Origin: SFEL01 sp963640685
GTDB taxonomy: Bacteria > Bacillota > Clostridia > Christensenellales > CAG-138
Assembly: GCA_963640685.1 (NCBI GenBank)
Contig: CAVIAA010000012.1
Span: 1-51,421, forward strand
Length of the DNA stretch: 51,421 nt
Reading direction: 5' to 3'
Part shown: positions 24,731-33,129 of the stretch, in pieces
Layout of the letters: the number at the start of each line of letters is the position of its first letter
How positions within the stretch are numbered: position 1 is the stretch's first letter
Position numbers and translations under genes: made by a program
Notes under the pieces: generated by a model
What the model was told of the DNA's origin: nothing
The model's input: only the letters and a program-made list of their open reading frames with translations
Database searches by the model: none

Positions 24731-26290
24731 GTGCTTTTCTCTCAGGTGAAAAACATACTAAAAACAGTTCTGCCCGAAAAGCTCAGCGAATCCTTAAGCT
24801 CGGTGCTTCCCGTTACCACCGTGATATTTTTGCTTTGCTTCTTTGTTGTTCCGGTTCCAAGCAGCGTAATGATGGCCTTTATCGTGGGTGCCTGCCTGCT
24901 CATAGTCGGCATGGGGCTGTTCTCCCTCGGCGCGGATATGGCTATGTCCAGAATAGGCGAGCATATAGGCGCCGTGGTATCACATTCAAAAAAGCTCCTG
25001 CTGATAATTGTCGTAAGCCTTGCGGTCGGCGTATTTATAACTGTATCCGAGCCCGATCTCCGCGTTCTCGCCCAGCAGGTGCCGAATATACCAAATCAAG
25101 TCATAATATGGTCTGTTGCTGCGGGCGTCGGTGTGTTCCTCGTTCTCGCAATGCTCAGGATATTTTTCCGGCTGCCGCTGAATTATCTGCTGATAGGACT
25201 TTATACAGCGGTATTTGCCCTGGCCGCATTTGTTCCAAAGGACTTTCTTTCCACCGCCTTTGATTCCGGTGGCGTTACGACAGGCCCTATGACGGTTCCG
25301 TTTATAATGGCGCTCGGCGTTGGCGTAGCCTCGGTTCGAAGCGACAGCCGCGCCGGAGAGGACAGCTTTGGTCTCGTTGCCCTGAGCTCAGTCGGCCCTA
25401 TACTGGCGGTTCTGGTGCTTGGGCTGATATTCAGCTCGGAGGGCGGCGCGTATTCATCCGTCGTCGTGCCAGAGATATCAAATTCTCTTGAGCTGTGGCA
25501 GCTTTTTGCAGATGCCTTCCCGGGTTACTTCAAGGAGGTGGCCGAGGCATTTCTGCCCATCGTGTGCATTTTTGTGATATTTCAGCTGCCCAAAAGCAGC
25601 CGTCTTGCAGCGGATGAGATAATAAGAATATGCGTAGGTCTTGCCTACACCTACCTTGGTCTGGTATGCTTCCTTACGGGAGCTAACGTTGGCTTCATGC
25701 CTGTCGGCAATGTGCTGGGCGAGCTTCTTGGCAGTCTTTCCTATCGCTGGATAGTTGTGCCGATAGGCATGCTGCTGGGCTACTTTATCGTTGCGGCAGA
25801 GCCTGCCGTTCACGTTCTCAACCGGCAGGTGGCCGAAATGACCGAGGGGGCGATACCGCAGAAGGCCATGAGCCTCAGCCTGTCGGTCGGCGTTGCGGTG
25901 TCGGTCGGGCTGTCGATGCTGCGCGTACTGACCGGGCTGCCTATAATGTGGCTGCTCATCCCGGGCTACGGCCTTGCACTGCTGCTCAGCTTCTTCGTGC
26001 CGCCAGTGTTCACCGCCATAGCCTTTGACTCCGGCGGCGTAGCCTCCGGACCCATGACAGCAACATTCCTTCTGCCGCTTGCAATGGGGCTTTGCCTGTC
26101 GGTTGGCGGCAACGTAACGCAGGATGCATTCGGCGTGGTGGCCATGGTCGCCATGACGCCGCTCATAACCATTCAGATACTCGGCCTCATATACAAGCTC
26201 AAAACGGCTAAAGCCGCCGCTGCGGAGCAGCCGGAGCTGCCCGAGGAGCACGAGGACATCATTATCGTTTTCCGGGAGGAGAAAAAATGA
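24731..26290 (+). CDS. DUF1538 integral membrane protein with two repeated halves
   Basis: The 519-aa protein has roughly a dozen hydrophobic helices in two homologous halves. FDSGGVTTGPMTVPF (177-191) recurs as FDSGGVASGPMTATF (432-446), and SEPD (106-109) as AEPA (356-359). This duplicated pattern is the DUF1538 family; the paired FDSGG loops look like an inverted-repeat transporter core. The substrate is unknown. The last 30 residues form an acidic cytoplasmic tail. The downstream PII-like gene overlaps it by ATGA, so the two are coupled. The start is uncertain: GTG 24731 has AGAAGGG only 2 nt upstream, and a GTG at 24748 is another option. Confidence 0.87.
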   Translation: MLFSQVKNILKTVLPEKLSESLSSVLPVTTVIFLLCFFVVPVPSSVMMAFIVGACLLIVGMGLFSLGADMAMSRIGEHIGAVVSHSKKLLLIIVVSLAVGVFITVSEPDLRVLAQQVPNIPNQVIIWSVAAGVGVFLVLAMLRIFFRLPLNYLLIGLYTAVFALAAFVPKDFLSTAFDSGGVTTGPMTVPFIMALGVGVASVRSDSRAGEDSFGLVALSSVGPILAVLVLGLIFSSEGGAYSSVVVPEISNSLELWQLFADAFPGYFKEVAEAFLPIVCIFVIFQLPKSSRLAADEIIRICVGLAYTYLGLVCFLTGANVGFMPVGNVLGELLGSLSYRWIVVPIGMLLGYFIVAAEPAVHVLNRQVAEMTEGAIPQKAMSLSLSVGVAVSVGLSMLRVLTGLPIMWLLIPGYGLALLLSFFVPPVFTAIAFDSGGVASGPMTATFLLPLAMGLCLSVGGNVTQDAFGVVAMVAMTPLITIQILGLIYKLKTAKAAAAEQPELPEEHEDIIIVFREEKK

Positions 26291-26973
26291 ACGGCTACAG
26301 TATGGTCACCGCCGTGGTTCGGCGGGAGCAGGATCAGGAGTATATCGACTTTTTCCGGCGCAACGGAGCGGGCGTGGTTTTCGGTTCTCTCTGTCAGGGC
26401 TCTGCCCGAAAAAAGCTGCTGGATATGCTTGGGCTTGAGCCAAAAGAAAAAGTAATGCTGAGCTGTGTGCTGCCCTCCGCGCTGCGCTCTCGCATACTCA
26501 GGCATCTGCGTACCGAAATGCACATAGACGCGCCAAACAACGGCATCGCCTACTTTATAGACCTTGAATGCATCGGCGGAGCACTGGCGCTTAGGTATCT
26601 CTGCACGGAAGACACAATAATTGGGAATGAGGTAAAGGATATGAATGAAGCAAAGCACTCTCTTGTAGTCGCCATAGCAGAACAGGGTTATTCCGGCATG
26701 GTAATGGACGCCGCCCGCGAGGCGGGGGCAACAGGCGGTACCATAGTACACGCAAAGGGCGCCGTAAGCGAGGAACGCGCAAGATTCTTCGGCGTATCGA
26801 TAGCCGAGGAAAAGGACCTTATATACATAGTTTCCTCAAGCGACAAGCGCAACGATATAATCACCTCCATAATGCAAAAGGCGGGAGCAAAGTCCCCCGC
26901 CCACGCTGTGGTCTTTTCGCTGCCCGTTGAGGCCGTTGCCGGCATCCACACGCCGGAAGAGAGCGAGCAATAG
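26287..26973 (+). CDS. PII-like signalling protein with two domains
   Basis: The 228-aa soluble protein reads as two PII-like ferredoxin folds in tandem. The first is about residues 1-100 (YSMVTAVVRREQDQEYIDFF...). The second is about 118-220 (HSLVVAIAEQGYSGMVMDAAREAGATGGTIVHAKG, then DLIYIVSSSDKRNDIITSIMQKAG), which is close to classical GlnB/GlnK. The uridylylated tyrosine of enteric GlnB is not evident. PII proteins bind nucleotides and small metabolites and gate transporters. The ATGA overlap with the DUF1538 gene and a GGAGGAG RBS suggest it controls that transporter, as GlnK does AmtB (inference). Confidence 0.87.
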   Translation: MNGYSMVTAVVRREQDQEYIDFFRRNGAGVVFGSLCQGSARKKLLDMLGLEPKEKVMLSCVLPSALRSRILRHLRTEMHIDAPNNGIAYFIDLECIGGALALRYLCTEDTIIGNEVKDMNEAKHSLVVAIAEQGYSGMVMDAAREAGATGGTIVHAKGAVSEERARFFGVSIAEEKDLIYIVSSSDKRNDIITSIMQKAGAKSPAHAVVFSLPVEAVAGIHTPEESEQ

Positions 26974-26975
26974 GG

Positions 26976-27128
26976 TCATAACCTGCCTGCATCGCCGTAT
27001 TCCAGCACAAACCTTGCCGTGCCTATGTCGGGCGCGCTGCTCTTTGAAAGCACTGCCACGGCCGCAATGGCAAGCCCTATTATCACCACGGCGCACAGTA
27101 TGATAAGTGATGCGCTCTTCTTTGTCAT
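26976..27128 (-). CDS. 50-aa single-helix membrane protein
   Basis: A short gene with AGGAG eight nt before its ATG encodes a basic start (MTKKSAS), one membrane helix at about residues 8-27 and a 23-residue outer part ending ARFVLEYGDAGRL. It converges on the PII-like gene with only 2 nt between stops. It lies downstream of the MBL hydrolase gene but behind that gene's terminator, so it may have its own promoter in the AT-rich stretch 27130-27180. The family is unknown. The RBS and the coherent membrane topology argue that it is real. Confidence 0.62.
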   Translation of the reverse strand: MTKKSASLIILCAVVIIGLAIAAVAVLSKSSAPDIGTARFVLEYGDAGRL

Positions 27129-27183
27129 ATGTGCTTCTCCTTTTTTTGTTTAGTATTTCATAAATGGAGATATTTATTACAGC

Positions 27184-27212
27184 AAAAACGGAGCTTAACA
27201 GCCCCGTTTTTT
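27184..27212 (-). terminator. intrinsic terminator of the recD2-MBL operon
   Basis: On the minus strand AAAAAACGGGGC and GCTCCGTTTTT form a stem with one G-U pair around TGTTAA, ending in a T-run. It starts a few nt after the MBL stop codon. Confidence 0.8.
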
Positions 27213-27215
27213 GAT

Positions 27216-27956
27216 TTACACAAAATATTCGTGCATTTCCTCCGCGACGAGGGTGTTTGGAAATCGGCTCCTCGCCTCCGCAAGCACCTCATCGGCCATA
27301 TCTCTGCCGCCCCATATATGAGTGCATATGAGCTGCCCGACGCCGGCCTCCCTTGCGACCCTGCCCGCCTCCAGCGCCGTGAGATGCGGCGCGTTCTCGC
27401 CCGGCTTTTCACTGCTCAAAAAGCAGGCGTCCGCAAGCAGTATATCCGCGCCCTCGCACTGTCGTACGAGCCCCGTATGCATGCCGGTGTCGCCGGTATA
27501 GAATAGCCTCCGTCCTCTGTGCTCAATGTCGAATGCGTAGGTCTCAACCGGGTGTGCGGAGCTGTGCAGCGTTACCGTTACCTCGCCGAACCTCAGCTTG
27601 AGGGCGTCCTTTGCGTGTATCATTTCAAACACGCCGGAAGATGACAGCTGTCTGAACTCCGTTTCCGGCGTTTCCGGCGCTACGACTGTCATCGGCATCT
27701 CAAGCTCTCCGCCCTTCGCTTTCAGCTGAGGCAGCGCATAGCGCAGCACCAGCATATCCGACATGTGGTCGCTGTGCAGGTGCGAGAGCAGTATGCCGTT
27801 CAGCTCCAGCCCCGGCAACAGCCTCCTGAGATTGCCTAAGGCGCCGCTGCCGAGATCCAGGCAGAGCTTGGTATCCCCCGCCTCGATATAGTAGCCGGAG
27901 CAGGCGCCGCCCGGCGCAGGAAATGGGCCGTGCCGTCCGAGAACAGTCAGCTTCAT
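27216..27956 (-). CDS. MBL-fold metallohydrolase, RNase Z-like
   Basis: The 246-aa protein has the metallo-beta-lactamase zinc motif SHLHSDHMSD, FYTGDTGMHTG and a late THIW segment. The overall size and the GRHGPFPAPGGACSGYYIE opening resemble small RNase Z/ElaC-like or ComA-type hydrolases. No tRNase exosite arm is obvious, so I do not call it RNase Z. The ATG at 27956 follows GAGGTG with 6 nt spacing. It is the last gene of a run with recD2, comF and tcdA, 51 nt after tcdA. Confidence 0.88.
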   Translation of the reverse strand: MKLTVLGRHGPFPAPGGACSGYYIEAGDTKLCLDLGSGALGNLRRLLPGLELNGILLSHLHSDHMSDMLVLRYALPQLKAKGGELEMPMTVVAPETPETEFRQLSSSGVFEMIHAKDALKLRFGEVTVTLHSSAHPVETYAFDIEHRGRRLFYTGDTGMHTGLVRQCEGADILLADACFLSSEKPGENAPHLTALEAGRVAREAGVGQLICTHIWGGRDMADEVLAEARSRFPNTLVAEEMHEYFV

Positions 27957-28007
27957 AAATATCACCTCTTTGCTTTGTCTCTCAAGTATTTGCGCTTTGC
28001 TTTTGCT

Positions 28008-28724
28008 TTATACCCCTGCAATATCCCTTATTACCGCCCCGGCGATTATCATTCCGGCAACGGAAGGCACAAAGGATATGCTCCCGGTTATACGATGCTT
28101 TCCCGGCGGCAGGCTCTCGCTACCATTCTCCGGGAATATCGCAGGCTCCTGCGAATACACGACCTTTACGCCGGCGGCTATGCCCCGCTTTTTCAGCTCG
28201 CGGCGCATCACCCTCGCAAGTGGGCAGACAGACGTTTCGCTTATATCGGCGAGTCTAAACGCAGTCGGATCCAGCTTGTTCCCCGCCCCCATGCAGGATA
28301 TAACGGGGATCCCCGCAGCCTTTGCGCGCTCAATGAGTATCAGCTTCGAAGTTACCGAGTCTATCGCATCCACTATATAATCGTACTCGGAAAAGTTAAA
28401 GCCGTCCGCCGTAGAGGCATCGTAGCGCATATGCCGCTCGTCTATTTCCATATCCGGGTTTATGTCCTTGGCTCTTTGCGCCATAACGCTCACCTTTGGC
28501 ATGCCGATGGTGGATGTCAGCGCGATTATCTGGCGGTTCAGGTTGCTTTTTGCAACCGTGTCGTCATCCACCAGCGTAAGCCTGCCTACGCCGCCGCGCA
28601 CAAGCCCCTCCACCGCAAAGCCACCGACACCGCCAACGCCAAAAACGGCGACGGAGGCTTTTTTCAGCCGCTCCATGGCATCACTGCCAAGCATTATTTC
28701 GGTTCTGCAAAAGCTATCGTTCAT
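28008..28724 (-). CDS. tcdA: tRNA threonylcarbamoyladenosine dehydratase (TcdA)
   Basis: The 238-aa E1-like (ThiF/MoeB superfamily) protein is of the TcdA type, which dehydrates t6A37 of ANN-decoding tRNAs to the cyclic ct6A form using ATP. The nucleotide loop is GVGGVGG (29-35), with LVDDD (51-55) and NLNRQ (61-65). It ends with GSISFVPSVAGMIIAGAVI, as TcdA does. The CxxC zinc pairs of ThiF and MoeB are absent, which favours TcdA. The ATG overlaps the comF stop as ATGA and follows AGGGAG by 5 nt. A longer frame upstream runs inside comF and is not used. Confidence 0.9.
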   Translation of the reverse strand: MNDSFCRTEIMLGSDAMERLKKASVAVFGVGGVGGFAVEGLVRGGVGRLTLVDDDTVAKSNLNRQIIALTSTIGMPKVSVMAQRAKDINPDMEIDERHMRYDASTADGFNFSEYDYIVDAIDSVTSKLILIERAKAAGIPVISCMGAGNKLDPTAFRLADISETSVCPLARVMRRELKKRGIAAGVKVVYSQEPAIFPENGSESLPPGKHRITGSISFVPSVAGMIIAGAVIRDIAGV

Positions 28725-29374
28725 ATATTCTCCCTGTCGTGCCTGCCCCCGGCATAGGCCGCGGCGGCACAGTAAATATCCGCCGCACCAGCCGCCCTGA
28801 GCGCCGCGGCGCATTCCTCCATAGTGCTGCCGGTGGTTATAACGTCGTCCACCAGCAGTATGCTCTTCCCGCTGCAGCCGCGCGCCTTAAAGGCGGCGCG
28901 GACGTTTTCCCGCCTGTCTCTTCCCGCCGTGAGCGACTGCATCTCGGTATACCTTACCCTTTTCAAATAGCCCGGCCTGACCGGCATGCGGTACCTTTTG
29001 CCGAGCTTTTCCGCCAGTATAAGACTCTGGTTATAGCCGCGCTCGCGCTCCCTCTTAGGGTGCAGCGGAACGGGAACTATCGCATCGATGCTCCAGCCCT
29101 TCGGCAGCGCTATGCCGCCTGCAAGTCCGCTTCCAATGTACCTTTTGTTATGGTACTTAAAGCCGTGTATCAGCTGCGCTGCAGTCTCGTTGTATGCAAT
29201 ACCGGCAACCGCGCCGGATATTCCTCCGGCTATACTCACATTTCCTGCAGGCTCCGTCTTTTCTCTGCAGAAGGCGCAAAGGCCCATATCATCCAGCACC
29301 GCGTTTTTATTGCAGAGCAGGCAGGTCACCCCCTCAGGATAAAGTGCATTCAAAAACGCATCTATCAGCTTCAT
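28721..29374 (-). CDS. ComF family phosphoribosyltransferase-like protein
   Basis: The 217-aa protein has an N-terminal zinc-ribbon-like cysteine set (Cys18, Cys21, Cys33, Cys36) and a PRPP-binding loop VDDVITTGST (175-184). Between them lies ERGYNQS, typical of ComF. ComF proteins help natural transformation in B. subtilis and Haemophilus, probably by preparing incoming single-stranded DNA, and occur widely in bacteria not known to be competent. It overlaps recD2 upstream and tcdA downstream by ATGA. The neighbouring RecD2 helicase is compatible with a DNA-processing role (inference). Confidence 0.92.
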   Translation of the reverse strand: MKLIDAFLNALYPEGVTCLLCNKNAVLDDMGLCAFCREKTEPAGNVSIAGGISGAVAGIAYNETAAQLIHGFKYHNKRYIGSGLAGGIALPKGWSIDAIVPVPLHPKRERERGYNQSLILAEKLGKRYRMPVRPGYLKRVRYTEMQSLTAGRDRRENVRAAFKARGCSGKSILLVDDVITTGSTMEECAAALRAAGAADIYCAAAAYAGGRHDRENI

Positions 29375-31578
29375 TGCAGCCCCCTGTTGAGCCGCAGAAA
29401 CGCCGACAGGGCGCTGTAACGCTTCTTTACCTGATTATTGGCCACCATCTCGGCCGGGCATTCCTCATGGCCTATTATATACACGGTTTTTCTCGCCCTC
29501 GTAACGGCGGTATACAGCAGGTTCCTCGTCATGAGCATCGGCGGCCCGCCGGCCAGCGGCAGTAGCACCGCAGGGAACTCGCTGCCCTGACTTTTGTGTA
29601 TGGAAATGCAGTATGCAAGCTCAAGCTCCTCGAGGTGGCTAAATTCATAAATTGCCTCCCGCTCGTCGTCAAAGAGCACATCGACGGTTTGGTCGTATAG
29701 GTCTATCGCCATTATAGTGCCGAGGTCGCCGTTGTATACGCCCTCGCCAAGCTCATCCGGTCTGCCCTTCCGCGCCCGCTTCCAGCCCATGCGGTAGTCG
29801 TTCTTTACCTGCATTACCTTATCGCCCTCGCGAAATACAGTTTCACCATACTGCCGCTCATGCTTTTTGTGCGCCGGCGGGTTCAGCGCCGCCTGCAGCC
29901 TGAGGTTTATATTGCGCACCCCCAGCGCGCCCTTTTTCATGGGTGAAAGCACCTGTATGTCCTTTAGCGGATCCAAGCCGTACAGCTTGTTGGACTTGCC
30001 GGAGCAGAGCGCCGTCAGCCGCCTTAATATATCCTCAGCCGAGTCGATGGCTTCAAAGCCAAACTCCTCATCGCCGTGAAGTATCGGCGGTTGCCCGTTG
30101 TTTATCCTGTGGGCATTTGTAACTATGGCGCTGCGCCCTCCCTGCCGATATATGTCGGTAAGCCGCACAACAGGTACCGCATCGGAGGCGATTATATCCC
30201 TCAGCACGTTCCCCGCGCCGACAGAGGGGAGCTGGTCTGCATCGCCTACGAGTATCAGCCGCGTGCCCGCCCTCGTAGCCCTCAGCAGCGCCCATAGAAG
30301 CTGCACATCGACCATGCTCACCTCGTCAACGACTATAACGTCGGTATCTATCGGGTTGTCGTGATTTCTCGTAAAGCTGCTTTCGCCGAATCCGTATTCG
30401 AGAAGGCGGTGTATCGTCCTCGCCTCGCAGCCGGTAGCCTCCGTCATGCGCTTTGCCGCCCTCCCCGTTGGGGCGCAAAGTTCAAAGCTCTCGCCGAGCT
30501 TATCCAGCATTGATATCACAAACTGCAGTATGGTGGTCTTGCCGGTGCCCGGGCCGCCGGTTATCACCAGCACACCGCTTGAAAGGGCAAGGCGAACCGC
30601 CTTCCGCTGCTCCGGCGCAAGCGATATGTTATATTGAACCTCCAGCTGCTCAGTTTGGCTGTCTATATTAAAATACGGCGATGGCTTGCTCCTTTGCGAT
30701 GCCATTAGGTTAAGCCTTGCGGCACATTCGGATTCCATCTTGTATAAATACGGCAGGAAGCAGGCATCCGTGCCGTTTACTGTCTTATAGGTGACCTGCT
30801 CGCCAATTATCAGCTCGTCCAGCTCCCGCTCAACAGGGCCTATGTCCTCGCTCAGTATATCCGCCGCGACCTGTATCAGCTTTTCCCGCGGAAGATATGT
30901 ATGCCCCTCGCGGCTAGCCCACTGCAGAGTATACCTGAGCCCCGCCCGCAGCCTGAACGGGGAATCCGGCGCAAAGCCGCCGGATACGGCAATCTTGTCC
31001 GCCGTTTTAAAGCCTATGCCCTCAACATCGTCCACGAGCCTATAGGGATTTTCCTTTAGCTTTTCAAGGCATTTTGCCCCGTATATCTTATATAGCTTCA
31101 TCGCCTGGTTTACGGTTATTCCGTATTCCTGAAGGCCTATCATTATATAGCGCAACTCCCTTTGCGCCATGTAGGAATCCGCTATTGCAGCGGCGCGAAC
31201 ACGCCCTATGCCGTACACCTCGCTTAAACGCTCCGGCTGGTTTTCCAAAACGAAGAGTGTATCCATGCCGAAGGTAGCCACGATGTTCCTCGCGGTCTCC
31301 GGCCCAACGCCCTTGATTATTCCGCAGCCGAGGTATGAGGTGATGGCGCCGAGGGTCGCCGGGGCAAGCGTGCTGTACTCATCCGCCCTGAACTGCATAC
31401 CGTAGGAACGGTGCTCAGTCCATTCCCCCGAAAGCTCGATCCTTTCGCCAACGGCAGCCGTGGGCATAGCGCCAACAGCGGTGATCTCGTCCCCGCTGTC
31501 GTCCGTAAGTTCCAGCACGGTAAAGCCGGTATCATCGCTTCTGAATATTATGTTTTTAACAGTGCCCTTTATCCGCAT
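29371..31578 (-). CDS. recD2: RecD2 family ATP-dependent DNA helicase
   Basis: The 735-aa (from ATG 31578) superfamily 1B 5'-3' helicase acts in recombination and replication-fork repair without RecBC. An N-terminal OB-like domain (MRIKGTVKNIIFRSDDTGFTVLEL) and helix-hairpin-helix repeats precede Walker A, GGPGTGKTT (about 341-349). DEVSMVD, GDADQLPSVGAGNVL and QGSEF/TAVTRA motifs follow. ATG 31578 matches where homologues begin. It has no RBS but an extended -10 box ends 6 nt upstream. An in-frame ATG at 31641 has AAAGGTG 8 nt upstream and would add 21 atypical residues. The start is therefore open; the frame is certain. Confidence 0.94.
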   Translation of the reverse strand: MRIKGTVKNIIFRSDDTGFTVLELTDDSGDEITAVGAMPTAAVGERIELSGEWTEHRSYGMQFRADEYSTLAPATLGAITSYLGCGIIKGVGPETARNIVATFGMDTLFVLENQPERLSEVYGIGRVRAAAIADSYMAQRELRYIMIGLQEYGITVNQAMKLYKIYGAKCLEKLKENPYRLVDDVEGIGFKTADKIAVSGGFAPDSPFRLRAGLRYTLQWASREGHTYLPREKLIQVAADILSEDIGPVERELDELIIGEQVTYKTVNGTDACFLPYLYKMESECAARLNLMASQRSKPSPYFNIDSQTEQLEVQYNISLAPEQRKAVRLALSSGVLVITGGPGTGKTTILQFVISMLDKLGESFELCAPTGRAAKRMTEATGCEARTIHRLLEYGFGESSFTRNHDNPIDTDVIVVDEVSMVDVQLLWALLRATRAGTRLILVGDADQLPSVGAGNVLRDIIASDAVPVVRLTDIYRQGGRSAIVTNAHRINNGQPPILHGDEEFGFEAIDSAEDILRRLTALCSGKSNKLYGLDPLKDIQVLSPMKKGALGVRNINLRLQAALNPPAHKKHERQYGETVFREGDKVMQVKNDYRMGWKRARKGRPDELGEGVYNGDLGTIMAIDLYDQTVDVLFDDEREAIYEFSHLEELELAYCISIHKSQGSEFPAVLLPLAGGPPMLMTRNLLYTAVTRARKTVYIIGHEECPAEMVANNQVKKRYSALSAFLRLNRGLQ

Positions 31579-31584
31579 ACCCAG

Positions 31585-31593
31585 ATTATACCA
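31585..31593 (-). promoter_or_regulatory. extended -10 promoter of recD2, possibly leaderless
   Basis: TGGTATAAT reads on the minus strand, ending 6 nt before ATG 31578, which would put the transcript start at or near the ATG. No good -35 box is present at 17 nt. The same geometry occurs at 48375-48383. Confidence 0.5.
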
Positions 31594-31683
31594 TAAACAC
31601 CGCGCTTTGCGGGAAAACCGCTGTAATAAATTGTATGCCATGATTTGTTCACCTTTTACCACAATAATGGCATACTGCTGATG

Positions 31684-31711
31684 TTGTGCTTTCAAAATTG
31701 ATTTGTACAAT
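31684..31711 (+). promoter_or_regulatory. promoter of the HtrA-like gene
   Basis: TTGTGC (31684-31689), a 16-nt spacer and TACAAT (31706-31711), about 36 nt before the ATG at 31748. The match is moderate. Confidence 0.45.
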
Positions 31712-31747
31712 CTACCTCAGAAAGTACGAAAGGAGTTCTTTAGATAT

Positions 31748-33037
31748 ATGGAAAACAACTGGTACAGCAACAATAATGATCAAAATCAGGGCGGATATTA
31801 TTCCCCTAACGACAAGCAGCGCAAGGGCGTTACCCTGACGCAGTTCGTGGTGTGTCTGTTAGTCGTGGCGCTGGTATTCGGCGCAGGCGGCGCATTTTTT
31901 GCCGGCAGGCTGTCCAAGAAATCTGAGCCTCAGCCAAATTCCTCAAACAACACCGTAGTTGAAACGCCGAATCAAACGGAGCAGCCCACCGAGGGCAGCA
32001 CGGATGATAAGCCCGCAAGCAGCGAGTCCCATCCCTCCGAGCGGCTCAACCTCTCGCCGGACAACGGCGGCACGGCAAGCACTGACACCACCAGCGTAGT
32101 TCAGAACTGCATGGCAAGCGTGGTCGGTATCTATGTCGGCAACACTACGGTTTCCTACGCCACCGGCGAAACGACAGAACGTGATACCGGCTCCGGCTCC
32201 GGCGTTATAGTTACCGACGACGGGTATATCGTTACCAACAACCACGTTGTTGAGGGTGCGGATACCATACATGTTTACCTGCTGGACGGCACAAAGTACG
32301 AGGCAACGCTGGTTGGCCGCGATTCCTACTCTGACCTTGCGGTCATCAAGATCGAGGCAAGCGACCTGCCCGCAGCCAAGATCGGCAACAGCAGCAACGT
32401 CACCGTTGGCGAAACCGTTTACGCGATAGGCAACCCGCTGGGCGTGCTTACGAGCTCTGTATCCAAGGGCATAATCAGCGGCCTTGACAGGACGATCGAG
32501 ATAGACGGCATAAGCATGACTCTCATGCAGACCGATGCGGCTATCAACCCCGGCAACTCCGGCGGCGGGCTGTTCAACGACTCCGGCGAGCTTATCGGCA
32601 TTGTAAATGCCAAGAGCGCAAGCCTTGAGGTCGAAGGACTTGGCTTTGCTATACCTATGGATTCCGCAAAATCCGTAATTGCTGATCTTTGCGACCTCGG
32701 CTACGTTACCGGCCGTCCTTACATCGGCATATCCATGCAGGATGTATCGCTGCGCTACGGCAACAACAACACCAGACGCAACAACCCCTTCTCCTTCTAT
32801 TTTGACACCTATGTTACCCGCGTTCAGGTAATGAAGGTTGAAGAGGGCAGCACAGCAGAGCAAGGCGGAATGCTGGTAAACGATATAATAACCGCACTCA
32901 ACGGTAAGGAGGTCACCGGCACCTCGCAGTTCGCAGCCATGCTGTATGAATTAAATGTCGGCGATACGGTTACAATAACAGTGCTGAGGGGCAACGAGAC
33001 CAAGGATCTCAGCATCGTCCTCGGCGAAAGGTCATAA
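31748..33037 (+). CDS. HtrA/DegP-like serine protease with PDZ domain
   Basis: The 429-aa S1C protease is membrane-anchored. A polar cytoplasmic start of about 28 residues precedes one helix at 29-50 and a Ser/Thr/Pro/Glu-rich linker (55-115). The trypsin-like domain has the triad His166 (TNNHVV), Asp196 (YSDLAVI) and Ser271 (NPGNSGGGLF). One PDZ domain covers about 330-425, with the EEGSTAEQGGM and LNGKEV hallmarks. Proteins of this type degrade or refold damaged exported proteins, often under envelope stress. The ATG has AAGGAG about 12 nt upstream, which is long but the best choice. Divergent from recD2. Confidence 0.93.
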   Translation: MENNWYSNNNDQNQGGYYSPNDKQRKGVTLTQFVVCLLVVALVFGAGGAFFAGRLSKKSEPQPNSSNNTVVETPNQTEQPTEGSTDDKPASSESHPSERLNLSPDNGGTASTDTTSVVQNCMASVVGIYVGNTTVSYATGETTERDTGSGSGVIVTDDGYIVTNNHVVEGADTIHVYLLDGTKYEATLVGRDSYSDLAVIKIEASDLPAAKIGNSSNVTVGETVYAIGNPLGVLTSSVSKGIISGLDRTIEIDGISMTLMQTDAAINPGNSGGGLFNDSGELIGIVNAKSASLEVEGLGFAIPMDSAKSVIADLCDLGYVTGRPYIGISMQDVSLRYGNNNTRRNNPFSFYFDTYVTRVQVMKVEEGSTAEQGGMLVNDIITALNGKEVTGTSQFAAMLYELNVGDTVTITVLRGNETKDLSIVLGERS

Positions 33038-33086
33038 GGCGGACTCCCCCACAAAACCGCCTGTGGCGATCACCCCAACTACTTGG

Positions 33087-33112
33087 AAAGGAGCGGCAAT
33101 GCCGCTCCTTTT
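33087..33112. terminator. bidirectional intrinsic terminator
   Basis: AAAGGAGCGGC pairs with GCCGCTCCTTT around a 3-nt loop, with A-rich and T-rich flanks. It lies 50 nt after the protease gene and 18 nt before the end of the convergent surface-protein gene. Confidence 0.85.
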
Positions 33113-33129
33113 CGTTGTATGCTGCGCCT

